Source of the DNA: Pseudohongiella sp. O18
GTDB taxonomy: Bacteria > Pseudomonadota > Gammaproteobacteria > Pseudomonadales > Pseudohongiellaceae
Direction: 5' to 3'
DNA: 64,000 nucleotides
NCBI RefSeq assembly: GCF_021729085.1
Contig: NZ_JAJSAR010000002.1
Coordinates: 496,001-560,000 of the forward strand
The notes below the pieces were generated by a model. That model was not told the origin of the DNA. It made no database searches and saw nothing but the letters and a program-made list of their open reading frames with translations. The stretch's first letter is position 1. Each line of letters begins with the position of its first letter. The position numbers and the translations under genes are program-made. This document shows positions 34,093 through 41,870 of this stretch, piece by piece.

Positions 34093-34827
34093 ATGACAAT
34101 GCGCAAACTGATACTGCCTGCGGTGATTGGTGTCGTAGTGGCGGGGTTGTTTATCAACAGCAGGACTAATCAGCGGGAACAGAATGCTGATTCAATGGCT
34201 GATCCTGTGGCGGAGGCGCAGCAGGTCGATGACGGCCTTACGACTAGCCCAGGTCAGGCTGCGGCGGTCAACGATTCAGCCAAATCTCAGTCTGTATCAG
34301 ATGAGAGTTCGCCGACAGACGCAACAGAACCTGGAGCCTCCGATCGAAGTGGCGATAGTACAGCCGAGCCGCAACGATCTACGCGCACACTCTCTACAAT
34401 CAGCGACAACGCGGACGCGCCCGCCATGAGCGATCGCGTTTATTATGTAATTGAAGAAGCGCAGCGGATGCAGCAGGCTGATCAATGGGAAGCGGCGCTG
34501 ATGGGACTGAATGCACTCTACGCCAGCTTTGAAAACCTGACACCTTTCGAGCAGATGACGCTGCTGAATTTCTACACCAATACTCTGATCAGGCTGGAGA
34601 TGTGGCAGGAGTCGATCACTGCATTTTCAAAAATGCTGACGGTGCGCGATCTGCGTCCGGATATCAATGCGCGCGCTCTGTTGGCGTTGGGACAATTACA
34701 TCAACAAGTTAACGAGGCGCCTGCGGCAGTTACCTATTACGAAGCCTGGCTTGATTTCACCGAGAATACACCCGGTCTGGAGGCGCAAAGAGCACGCGTG
34801 CATGAACAGGTGCAAGCGCTACGGTAG
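34093..34827 (+). CDS. Membrane-anchored TPR-like protein
   Basis: 244 aa. One N-terminal transmembrane helix (LILPAVIGVVVAGLFINS) followed by about 80 residues of low-complexity S/D/E/T/Q-rich linker. The C-terminal 120 residues are helical with TPR-like repeats: EEAQRMQQADQWEAALMGL, MTLLNFYTNTLIRLEMWQ and RALLALGQLHQQVNEAPAAV. The periplasmic TPR part probably binds a protein partner, which cannot be named. AAGGA about nine bases before the ATG. Confidence 0.75.
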   Translation: MTMRKLILPAVIGVVVAGLFINSRTNQREQNADSMADPVAEAQQVDDGLTTSPGQAAAVNDSAKSQSVSDESSPTDATEPGASDRSGDSTAEPQRSTRTLSTISDNADAPAMSDRVYYVIEEAQRMQQADQWEAALMGLNALYASFENLTPFEQMTLLNFYTNTLIRLEMWQESITAFSKMLTVRDLRPDINARALLALGQLHQQVNEAPAAVTYYEAWLDFTENTPGLEAQRARVHEQVQALR

Positions 34828-34840
34828 CTAATTAGCTCAA

Positions 34841-35038
34841 TCAGACATCCGTTTTGTCAAACACCTCTTCGACAGACAGTTTGAACGCATCTGCAATCTT
34901 GAACGCCAGCGGCAAGGATGGGTCAAACCGCCCGTTTTCAATGGCGTTGATGGAATTACGGGAAACCTGTACACGCTCAGCCAATTCGGCCTGGCTCCAG
35001 CCTTTTTCAGCGCGTAGCACGCGAATAAAGTTCTTCAT
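34841..35038 (-). CDS. Small XRE family transcriptional regulator (Cro/CI type)
   Basis: 65 aa, essentially one HTH_3 domain: IRVLRAEKGWSQAELAERV, VSRNSINAIENG as turn-recognition helix, and DPSLPLAFKIADAFKLSVEEVF. Such short XRE proteins occur in pairs with a small membrane protein. Here the partner gene lies upstream on the same strand, ending 16 bases before this ATG, so both come from the promoter at about 35550-35620, where a perfect 8-bp dyad lies. Confidence 0.9.
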   Translation of the reverse strand: MKNFIRVLRAEKGWSQAELAERVQVSRNSINAIENGRFDPSLPLAFKIADAFKLSVEEVFDKTDV

Positions 35039-35053
35039 GTCAGCACTCGCCCA

Positions 35054-35518
35054 TCAGTCTGATGACTTGCCCAGTCGCCGGGTCCACCAGAGTGAGACGG
35101 CGCCGGTGCCAATGAGTTGTAGAACCACTACCAACATAAACCCGAATGTGATGCCCAGCTTGACGGACTCCTCAGGTGACTCGGTTCCCAGCCGCAACGC
35201 TGCATCGGCAAGGGCGTTCATCAATGGCGGAATCATCATGACAATGACAGCGGCGACACTGCCGACCGTCATGCCCCAGGTGCTGGAAAAGCGCTGGCCA
35301 GCTACCTGTACTTCATCCAGTTGGCGATTGACACGGGCAGACAGGAACAGGCTGTAGGCCATGACAAATAATGCGGCGGCTGCGGCTAAAGACAGCGTGA
35401 GGGCATCAGGCTGTTGTTCAAGCCAGGGTGTTGCAGCTAAAAATGTCACAGGTACGATAATTACCGGCGATAACCAAATCGCGCAGCTTCCTATTTTTCG
35501 GATATTCAGGGTGGTCAT
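35054..35518 (-). CDS. Membrane protein partner of the XRE regulator
   Basis: 154 aa from the ATG at 35518 (GGAGG six bases upstream). Four helices: IWLSPVIIVPVTFLAATPWL, LSLAAAAALFVMAYSLFLSA, GMTVGSVAAVIVMMIPPLMNAL and ITFGFMLVVVLQLIGTGAVSL. The arrangement XRE plus four-helix membrane protein (DUF2178-like) recurs across bacteria and archaea. The family is not biochemically characterised; control of the regulator by the membrane protein is plausible but inferred. Confidence 0.8.
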   Translation of the reverse strand: MTTLNIRKIGSCAIWLSPVIIVPVTFLAATPWLEQQPDALTLSLAAAAALFVMAYSLFLSARVNRQLDEVQVAGQRFSSTWGMTVGSVAAVIVMMIPPLMNALADAALRLGTESPEESVKLGITFGFMLVVVLQLIGTGAVSLWWTRRLGKSSD

Positions 35519-35583
35519 GGGAACCTCCAATTTCTTCTATAAGACGTTAGGTGAAAACAATACTGGTCAAAATGTAAAGCTAG

Positions 35584-35611
35584 CTTGTCATAATGTGGCG
35601 ATAATGACAAG
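35584..35611. promoter_or_regulatory. Dyad operator candidate for the XRE operon
   Basis: CTTGTCAT (35584-35591) and ATGACAAG (35604-35611) form a perfect 8-bp inverted repeat with 12-base spacer. It extends by two further matched bases after one mismatch (CTTGTCATAAT against CTTGTCATTAT). Lies about 66 bases upstream of the operon's first ATG, a place suited to XRE autoregulation. Confidence 0.5.
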
Positions 35612-35717
35612 TAAACTTTGCACTATATTCCTGAGGTGTGTTCATCTCAGTATTACTGAATGACGAACCGTAGTATCTTGACCGCTAAATAGCAGGGCCT
35701 GTCCGAGGCAAAAAAGC

Positions 35718-36179
35718 ATGCGATCACTGGAACTGAAAATACCACCTCTGGCACTGGTCGTTTTGTTCGCAGGCCTGATGTGGCTTCTTGCGCGACTGAC
35801 CCCGGGATTAAATTATGCAGTGCCGTGGCGTCAGGTGCTGGTGGCCACTCTCAGTGCACTCGCTGTCTTGATAATATTGGCAGGTGTTGCGTCTTTCAGG
35901 CGAGCCAGCACAACGGTCAACCCCCTGAATCCTGAAAGCTCCAGTGCGCTGGTGGTGTCTGGAATCTACAGGGTCGCACGCAATCCAATGTACCTGGGCT
36001 TCCTGCTACTGCTTGCGGCCTGGGCGCTATTGCTGGGTAACCTGACGGTATTGCTATTGCTGCCTGTGTTTGTCTGGTACATGAATCGCTTTCAGATTTT
36101 ACCAGAAGAGCGTGCGCTGACCAGTCTGTTCGGGAATGACTATACCAATTACTGCGCGCGAGTTCGGAGGTGGCTTTAA
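35718..36179 (+). CDS. Isoprenylcysteine carboxyl methyltransferase (ICMT/PEMT) family protein
   Basis: 153 aa membrane methyltransferase. Four helices; the SAM-binding signature is SGIYRVARNPMYLGFLLLL (RNPMYLG core) followed by FQILPEERALTSLFGNDYTNYCARVRRWL, with the conserved EE and the YxxYxxRVRRW tail. Family members methylate lipids or small thiols at the membrane; the substrate is unknown. GAGG about nine bases before the ATG. Its stop overlaps the start of a small gene (TAATG). Confidence 0.9.
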   Translation: MRSLELKIPPLALVVLFAGLMWLLARLTPGLNYAVPWRQVLVATLSALAVLIILAGVASFRRASTTVNPLNPESSSALVVSGIYRVARNPMYLGFLLLLAAWALLLGNLTVLLLLPVFVWYMNRFQILPEERALTSLFGNDYTNYCARVRRWL

Positions 36180-36400
36180 TGCGTTCTTTGCTTTCGTCAA
36201 TGCTCTCGCGATCCATGGTTTTTTTAATAGTGATCCTGACACCGCTGTCGGCCGCGGCGCGAAGCATTGTCGAAGCTGGCCTAAGCAGAGAGTTTCACAC
36301 CAGCGGGCCGATGGTGACGGTGACTGGGTTCCCGTCGTTGGACACTCGTTGTGAACCATGGTGCCGCGCCGCAGGCAGGAACTTTAATTTTGACCGTTAA
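36179..36400 (+). CDS. Small secreted or membrane peptide, 73 aa, unknown
   Basis: ATG overlaps the preceding stop (TAATG) and is preceded by a perfect GGAGG (36166-36170) eight bases away. The N-terminus LLSSMLSRSMVFLIVILTPLSAAARS looks like a signal peptide or single helix, and the tail contains two cysteines (DTRCEPWCRAAG). No family recognised. The translation signals are good, but coding character of the second half is unclear; it could be a 3' truncated or frameshifted gene. Confidence 0.45.
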   Translation: MRSLLSSMLSRSMVFLIVILTPLSAAARSIVEAGLSREFHTSGPMVTVTGFPSLDTRCEPWCRAAGRNFNFDR

Positions 36401-36452
36401 TGGGGCAGAATCGATAGCTGAAAAGGGCACAAAATTTGAATAAGGACATCAT

Positions 36453-37076
36453 ATGAAAGACCCAAGAAAGTTCTGGAACAAATTGGCGCCGCGCTATGCC
36501 AAAAGCCCGGTGCGTGACGAAAAAACCTACCAGAAAAAGCTGGAAATCACGCAATCCTATTTCAAGCCAGACTGGTCAGTATTTGAGTTCGGCTGCGGTA
36601 CCGGCAGTACGGCTATCGTACACTCACCGTATGTCAAACAGATTCTGGCAACTGACATCTCCGATGAGATGATCGCAATTGCCGAACAGAAAACCCAGGC
36701 TCAGGGCATCACTAATATCAGCTTTCAGCAGGGCACGCTCGACAGCCTGCCTTTGAACCCCGAAAGTTTTGATGCCGTGCTTGGTCTGAATATTCTGCAC
36801 CTGCTGCCCAACGTGGATGAAACCATCAATCGCGTGAACCAACTATTGAAGCCGGGCGGCATTTTTGTGTCCAGTAACGCATTGATGCGAGAAGTGTCGC
36901 TGCACTGGCGACTTTTAATACCGGTGATGCAGTTTATCGGTCTCGCGCCGCACATAGACAGTTTCAGCAAAGATGAGCTGATCGGCATGCTGACCAAGAA
37001 CGGGTTTACTATTGACCATGAATGGCAACCAGCCAAGGCGTCGTTGTTCATTGTTGCAAGGAAGAAAGTGAACTGA
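36453..37076 (+). CDS. Class I SAM-dependent methyltransferase
   Basis: 207 aa. Motif I VFEFGCGTGSTAIV, DISDEMIAIAEQK (acidic end of beta2), PESFDAVLGLNILHLLPN (motif II and the following helix) and LLKPGGIFVSSNAL (motif III). Methyltransf_11/25 fold. Substrate unknown; the C-terminal region FIGLAPHIDSFSKDELIGML is typical of small-molecule or quinone-type methyltransferases. AAGGA seven or eight bases before ATG. The next gene, a small membrane protein, starts 39 bases downstream. Confidence 0.92.
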   Translation: MKDPRKFWNKLAPRYAKSPVRDEKTYQKKLEITQSYFKPDWSVFEFGCGTGSTAIVHSPYVKQILATDISDEMIAIAEQKTQAQGITNISFQQGTLDSLPLNPESFDAVLGLNILHLLPNVDETINRVNQLLKPGGIFVSSNALMREVSLHWRLLIPVMQFIGLAPHIDSFSKDELIGMLTKNGFTIDHEWQPAKASLFIVARKKVN

Positions 37077-37115
37077 TATCCAGCATAGATCCAATAAACT
37101 CAGGGAAGTGATTAA

Positions 37116-37400
37116 ATGAAATCCATTACTTATATTGCACCTCATAAAACTGCGTTCACTGTTGCTGTAGTTGTAGCGATCGCATCGCTAGTCATGATGA
37201 TTCCGATGATACTGATGTTCGCACTCATACCTGTCGAGGCAGAGGGACAGGGTATGGCTTCGGTATTCTCTGTCATGATGATAGTGATGCCATTGATGCA
37301 GTTCGTGTTTGCGTACCTTATCGTGGCGGTGATGGCCTGGCTGTATAATCTGGTTGCCAGACGTACTGGTGGCATTAGCTATGAAAGCTCAGAACAGTAG
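37116..37400 (+). CDS. Small two-helix membrane protein
   Basis: 94 aa. Two long helices (TVAVVVAIASLVMMIPMILMF and VFSVMMIVMPLMQFVFAYLI) and a cytoplasmic tail YNLVARRTGGISYES. The tail is of the DUF3566-like type. AGGGAAG lies before the ATG. Its last 20 bases overlap the ACT-domain gene, which suggests cotranscription. Function unknown. Confidence 0.72.
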   Translation: MKSITYIAPHKTAFTVAVVVAIASLVMMIPMILMFALIPVEAEGQGMASVFSVMMIVMPLMQFVFAYLIVAVMAWLYNLVARRTGGISYESSEQ

Positions 37401-37797
37401 CGGACACCAGCTGGGAATCGCAGATCTGGATGACTTGCTGCAGTCCCTGCAGCCAAGTCTCACAGGTACCGAGTTTGTATTCTGCAGTGTCTCCGGGTCC
37501 CTTTCTGAATACATCAGATTAGAACCTCTGGCCACGATTCGGGAGGAAGAGGGGCTGACTCTGGTACTGCCCCTGGCTATCGCAGAGCGTGAGAATTTTA
37601 AGGTTGGCAGCGTCTTTCGGCAGATTACGCTGACAGTGCATTCCAGTCTCGAGGCAGTTGGTCTGACTGCGGCTGTATCGCGCCTGCTGGCTGATCATGG
37701 GATTGCTGCAAACATACTGGCGGGCTATTATCACGATCATATTTTTGTGCCTCGCGACAAGGCTGACGTCGCCTTACGTTTACTCCAGCGCATTTAG
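37381..37797 (+). CDS. ACT domain-containing protein
   Basis: 138 aa from the ATG at 37381. Central strand LVLPLAIAERENFK, then VFRQITLTVHSSLEAVGLTAAVSRLLADHGIAANILAGYYHDHIFVP is an ACT fold in which the regulatory ligand site normally lies. The pattern matches the DUF2241/ACT_7 family. Likely a small-molecule (amino-acid) binding regulator; no ligand can be given. Overlaps the previous small membrane gene by 20 bases. Next membrane gene starts 12 bases after its stop. Confidence 0.85.
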   Translation: MKAQNSSGHQLGIADLDDLLQSLQPSLTGTEFVFCSVSGSLSEYIRLEPLATIREEEGLTLVLPLAIAERENFKVGSVFRQITLTVHSSLEAVGLTAAVSRLLADHGIAANILAGYYHDHIFVPRDKADVALRLLQRI

Positions 37798-37809
37798 CGC
37801 TACACAACT

Positions 37810-38382
37810 ATGTCTATTCTTGTCTGGTTAATGGCCGCAATAAAGCTGGGAATGCCAATGGCAGCGCTGAGCTGGCTGATGTTTAACTGGTTATATGGTG
37901 CCGGCCAGCTCCCTCGTGATGCCGGGCACAAGGCGATTCGTGATCGCCTTGCGGAGCTAAAGAAGCATCACAAGACCAACAAAAGCCGCAGTGGCAATTA
38001 CCTGTACAAGCAATGGCTGTTTTTTGGCGGCGGTTTCTACGGACTGGCGGTACTCTGGACATTGCTGGTGCTGGAGACTGGCGAGTTGATCAGTTTTATT
38101 GCCAACTTTGATCTCCCTGGGCTTTTTGCCAATGGCATTGTGGCGCTGATTGTCAATTTCATCGTGTCACAGGTTGGCAATATCGTTCAGGCGTTCATGT
38201 GGTTCGGCTACTGGCCCGATGGAAGGGGCGGCGAGCAGATTGTCGTCTGGGTGCTGGTTGCTTATGCGGGATATCTGTTTGGTATTCACCTGGCGCGAGA
38301 GACAGAAAGCCTGCATAGCCTTTCAGAACTGGTTCGGAGAGTCAGCCGTCGCAGGCAGCTTCGAGGCAAGGATGAGGACTAG
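37810..38382 (+). CDS. Conserved membrane protein, unknown function
   Basis: 190 aa. N-terminal helix MAAIKLGMPMAALSWLMFNW, a basic cytosolic segment HKAIRDRLAELKKHHKTNKS, two central helices (FYGLAVLWTLLVLETGELI and GIVALIVNFIVSQVGNIVQA) and a last helix VWVLVAYAGYLFGIHLA before a basic tail. GYWPDGRGGEQIV is a conserved-looking loop. No enzyme motif seen. Probably in the operon with the ACT-domain gene. Confidence 0.72.
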   Translation: MSILVWLMAAIKLGMPMAALSWLMFNWLYGAGQLPRDAGHKAIRDRLAELKKHHKTNKSRSGNYLYKQWLFFGGGFYGLAVLWTLLVLETGELISFIANFDLPGLFANGIVALIVNFIVSQVGNIVQAFMWFGYWPDGRGGEQIVVWVLVAYAGYLFGIHLARETESLHSLSELVRRVSRRRQLRGKDED

Positions 38383-38517
38383 TATGTATCACCCGATGTG
38401 GCACCTGCAAAGGTGTCCTTGTCGCCCTCAGTCGTTATAATTTTCCCCGTGAATAACAACGATCTCCCAAAGTGGCGCTCTTCCCGGTCACTGATGCGCA
38501 GCGTGCTGGGGCGCATC

Positions 38518-38746
38518 ATGCTGGCAGCTGCCCTGGTTGTAGCCGGCCAGGCGCGTACTGGCGGGCGTTGTGCAAATGAACATTCCATTCCCTGAGTCCG
38601 CCCACGGTCGAGTTACGATCAGTGCCGGGCTTGCACGCGGTCACACGGACTGCGTAAATGCTGATCAGCTTGTCACTGAGGCCGACAGGCATTTATATGC
38701 TGCCAAACGGGCTGGACGCAACAGGTTAATCTCAGAACCGGTCTGA
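38518..38746 (+). pseudogene. Decayed GGDEF domain fragment
   Basis: Only the C-terminal part of a diguanylate cyclase is left. One frame gives AALVVAGQAR, as in the helix after the active site. The next frame continues with ARRVLAGVVQMN, GRVTISAGLA, ADQLVTEADRHLYAAKRAGRNRL, the normal GGDEF ending, to a TGA at 38744-38746. A frameshift is needed between them, and an in-frame TAG precedes the second part. No GGDEF active site or start region remains recognisable upstream, where the DNA from 38383 shows no other gene. Confidence 0.7.
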
Positions 38747-38770
38747 CACGACTCGCCATCAATCCCTGCC

Positions 38771-38836
38771 TGTCATCCGAATGTGACGCGAAAGTCATAA
38801 AACCCTCATCTAATCGTCACCGACTGGTCATAGTCT
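38771..38836 (+). promoter_or_regulatory. Six Pho-box-like half-sites at 11-bp spacing
   Basis: Hexamers TGTCAT, TGTGAC, AGTCAT, CCTCAT, CGTCAC and GGTCAT start at 38771, 38782, 38793, 38804, 38815 and 38826, exactly 11 bases apart, each followed by five mostly A/C-rich bases. The PhoB box is a direct repeat of CTGTCATAAAA-type 11-mers, so this is three tandem Pho boxes. A TAGGCT at 38842 may be the -10. The receptor ATG follows at 38895. Confidence 0.7.
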
Positions 38837-38894
38837 GGGCGTAGGCTGCCTGTTTTTAAATCAACAATCACAAGCAGCCCCTGGAGAGATTTTT

Positions 38895-41786
38895 ATGTCC
38901 ACCGGTCATTTCAAGCGTCGTTCCACCAGGCTTTGTTTTGGCATTTTCCTTGCCATAAACAGCGCCACCCTTGTTTTCGCCCAGGGTGGTGATGGCGCCG
39001 TTTTTGGTCGTATTGCCGAGGCCGCCAGCGGTCGCTCACTGGAAGGTGCAATCGTCACTGTAGCGGACGAGAGGTTCCGTGATTTTACTGATGCCAGTGG
39101 TCGATTCTCGATTGCAGACGTGCCTCCTGGCACCTATCCTGTCACCATCACATACGTTGGCCTTGCGCCAGTGGAAAGTACCATCACTGTTTCTGCCGAC
39201 CAGGTCGCTACCCTGAATGTGTCTATGGAGCGCAGCGACGCCATCGAGACCATCACTGTACGCGCGGCCCGCACCGGTATCGATCGTGCCATTAATGAGC
39301 AGAAAACCGCAGCCGGTATCGTCAATGTGGTCTCCGAGGAGATGTTCGGTGCCATGCTGGATGGCAATATCGGTCAGGCTATGCAACGTCTGCCAGGCCT
39401 CAGTGTGGATCTTGCCCAGGACGGCTCGCACGGTGGCATCAACATCCGTGGTGTGTCCGGTGAGTTCAACTCTGTGCAGATGGATGGCAATCGTGTTCCG
39501 TCCTCTGGCAGCAGCAATACCTTTGATCCCCGGCAGCTGGCTGCTGATGGTGTTACCAAGATTGAAGTGATCAAGTCGCCAACACCGGACCGTGACGGTG
39601 ATGCGGTAGGCGGTATCGTCAATCTGCTATCGCGAAGTGCGTTTCAGCGTACGGGTCGCGAAATGAGTGTTGATATCGGAGCACAACTGAATGAAGAGCC
39701 CGGCAATTGGGGGCACAGCGGCAAATTCTCATTCTCTGATATTTTCAGCGTTGGGGATGAGCAAAACAATCTGGGTATCAGCTTTACATTGAGCACCTAT
39801 GATACTGATCGCTATTCGCGCAATGCCGACCAGGACTGGGTGCGTGTGACACCTGAAACTAACCCGCAGTTAAATCTCGGCGGATATAACGAGCCAGTGT
39901 GGTTCATGGAGTCCACACACTTTGAACACGACACGCGCACGACTGAGACGCATACGCTGAGTGGTTCTATTGATTTTCGTGTAGGCAGCAATCACGAGTT
40001 CTATGTGCGACCGATGGTCAGCACATTTTCTCGCCAGGGCACAAAATACGAAACCGATATCGATATCGACACTGCGTTCGGCAATAGTCTAAGCGGCGAC
40101 AAAACCTACGCCGAACTGACTCCCACTTATGGTCGTGGCACGGTGGATAGCGAAGCGTCTCGCGGCTGGATCGGCACGCTGGAAGATCAGGACAACGACC
40201 TGTTCTCACTGTCTGTTGGTGCAAAACATGAATACGATGCAGACTTGTTGACCTATGATGTTTCCTACTCTCGAAACAAAAGCCAGATACATGACGACAG
40301 TGAATTGAACATGCTGATGGAGCCGGATGATCCCTGGTTCATCTTTGAGTATGAAGTGTTTGATCCCAACGGTGACATCCGCGTTGATGTGGTCAATGGT
40401 GTGGATTCCACAGATCTTAGCCTGATGACTGAAGGCGAACTGGAAGATGTGTTCGGTAGCAAGGAAGATGAAGTATTGAGCGGTCGCATCGACTGGCAGC
40501 GTGAAATGACACTGGCCAGTGGTTCGTTTACCTTCAAGACTGGTGCCAAGTATCGCCGTAGTTCGCAGTTCCGCGATATGACGGTTGATCTGTATGAAAT
40601 GGATGATGCTTTCCCTTATGCGGATGTGCTGATTCCGACCAATGAGGTCATCTTCCGCAAGCCCAAGTACTTTGATGTGCAACCACAGATCGGCCTGGCC
40701 ATGCTGCAAAGCAATCCGGAACTGTTTGAGTTTGTCGAAGACGACTCACTGGAGGACAGCAACGTTGAAGATTACGATGCCACTGAAACTGTCTCGGCCG
40801 CGTATCTGATGGGTACCTATGAAACAGGAATTCACACAGTGATTGCTGGCGTGCGTTACGAGCGCTACGAATGGGACAACCAGAATAAAATCGTCAGCTA
40901 CCTTAACGATGAGCCTTCCGTGACACCAGGCACTAGTGGAGACAGTCATGGCTTCTGGTTGCCAGGGGTTCACTTCCGTCACGCGCTTACTGACAACCTT
41001 ATCCTGCGTGAAAGCTACAATCGCAGCTATGCGCGACCGCGCCTGACTGAGCTGTCTCGTGGGCGCTGGGTTGATGACGACGGTAATATAGAAGATGGCA
41101 ACGCCAATCTTCAGCCAGCGCTTTCGGATAATTTTGATGTCCAGCTTGAGTACTACACCGATCGCGGTGGTCTGTATTCGGTAGGTGTGTTCTACAAGGA
41201 TATCGAGGACTTTACCTACACCGAAACTTACGACTTTGACACGCTGGGCAGTAATGGTATTCCGGTGCCAGCGGAAAACGGCGATCTGGAATACGAGCGT
41301 CCAGTCAATGGCTCATCTGCTACCAACTACGGTCTGGAGTTGATTGCCCGACAGAATCTGTTTTTCCTCCCTGGTGCACTGCAGGGGCTGAGCATCGCTG
41401 CCAGTACCACACTGACTGAAAGTGACGCGACCTATCCAAATCGTACGGACAACCGCGATCTGCCACTGGAAGGATTTTCAGAGTTGCTGTACACGTTCAC
41501 TCTGGACTATGCCTGGGGCAATCTTAGTGCGCGACTGGACTATACCTACCGTGATGACTACATCGAAGGACTGGGCAGCGATATCGAAAGTGACGAGTTC
41601 TACGCGGCTGAAGATCGCGTGGATGCTGAACTGCAGTATCGCTTCTCAGACAATCTGCAGGCCTTTCTCACCGGCAGCAACCTGACTGATGAGCCTCAGG
41701 TCTCCTATCAGGGCTACCGTCCGTTTGTTGAGGATGCCAGTTTTTCTGGCCGTAAGTACACCATGGGTGTGCGTTACGAGTTCTGA
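38895..41786 (+). CDS. TonB-dependent receptor with N-terminal carboxypeptidase-regulatory-like domain
   Basis: 963 aa outer-membrane transporter. Signal peptide through about residue 29 (NSATLVFAQ). Residues 32-110 form a CarboxypepD_reg-like beta-sandwich (GRIAEAASGRSLEGAIV and FSIADVPPGTYPVTITYVG). TonB box-like ETITVRAAR follows, then a plug (LPGLSVDLAQDGSHGG, INIRGVSGEFNSVQMDG, TPDRDGDAVGGIVNLLSR) and barrel to the C-terminal YTMGVRYEF. It resembles the Caulobacter-type receptors. Preceded by Pho-box-like repeats, so likely induced in phosphate starvation, with a phosphorylated organic ligand as a possible cargo. Convergent with the propeller lipoprotein. Confidence 0.95.
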   Translation: MSTGHFKRRSTRLCFGIFLAINSATLVFAQGGDGAVFGRIAEAASGRSLEGAIVTVADERFRDFTDASGRFSIADVPPGTYPVTITYVGLAPVESTITVSADQVATLNVSMERSDAIETITVRAARTGIDRAINEQKTAAGIVNVVSEEMFGAMLDGNIGQAMQRLPGLSVDLAQDGSHGGINIRGVSGEFNSVQMDGNRVPSSGSSNTFDPRQLAADGVTKIEVIKSPTPDRDGDAVGGIVNLLSRSAFQRTGREMSVDIGAQLNEEPGNWGHSGKFSFSDIFSVGDEQNNLGISFTLSTYDTDRYSRNADQDWVRVTPETNPQLNLGGYNEPVWFMESTHFEHDTRTTETHTLSGSIDFRVGSNHEFYVRPMVSTFSRQGTKYETDIDIDTAFGNSLSGDKTYAELTPTYGRGTVDSEASRGWIGTLEDQDNDLFSLSVGAKHEYDADLLTYDVSYSRNKSQIHDDSELNMLMEPDDPWFIFEYEVFDPNGDIRVDVVNGVDSTDLSLMTEGELEDVFGSKEDEVLSGRIDWQREMTLASGSFTFKTGAKYRRSSQFRDMTVDLYEMDDAFPYADVLIPTNEVIFRKPKYFDVQPQIGLAMLQSNPELFEFVEDDSLEDSNVEDYDATETVSAAYLMGTYETGIHTVIAGVRYERYEWDNQNKIVSYLNDEPSVTPGTSGDSHGFWLPGVHFRHALTDNLILRESYNRSYARPRLTELSRGRWVDDDGNIEDGNANLQPALSDNFDVQLEYYTDRGGLYSVGVFYKDIEDFTYTETYDFDTLGSNGIPVPAENGDLEYERPVNGSSATNYGLELIARQNLFFLPGALQGLSIAASTTLTESDATYPNRTDNRDLPLEGFSELLYTFTLDYAWGNLSARLDYTYRDDYIEGLGSDIESDEFYAAEDRVDAELQYRFSDNLQAFLTGSNLTDEPQVSYQGYRPFVEDASFSGRKYTMGVRYEF

Positions 41787-41828
41787 TAGTCGCAGCTTGA
41801 GAGATCAGCCTTGATCCGTCATCAAGAA

Positions 41829-41854
41829 AGCAGCGCCCATGGCTGGGCGCTGCT
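41829..41854. terminator. Bidirectional terminator between receptor and propeller genes
   Basis: AGCAGCGCCCA (41829-41839) and TGGGCGCTGCT (41844-41854) form a perfect 11-bp stem with a four-base loop between two convergent stops. T-rich sequence follows on both strands, though weakly (TTACTTGATTT on the plus strand). Confidence 0.7.
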
Positions 41855-41870
41855 TACTTGATTTGGCTGA

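Noticed and set aside
38576-38746. 56-codon GGDEF-like frame as a stand-alone gene
   Set aside because: It is only the last part of a GGDEF domain, without active site or ribosome site, and a remnant of the preceding part lies in another frame.
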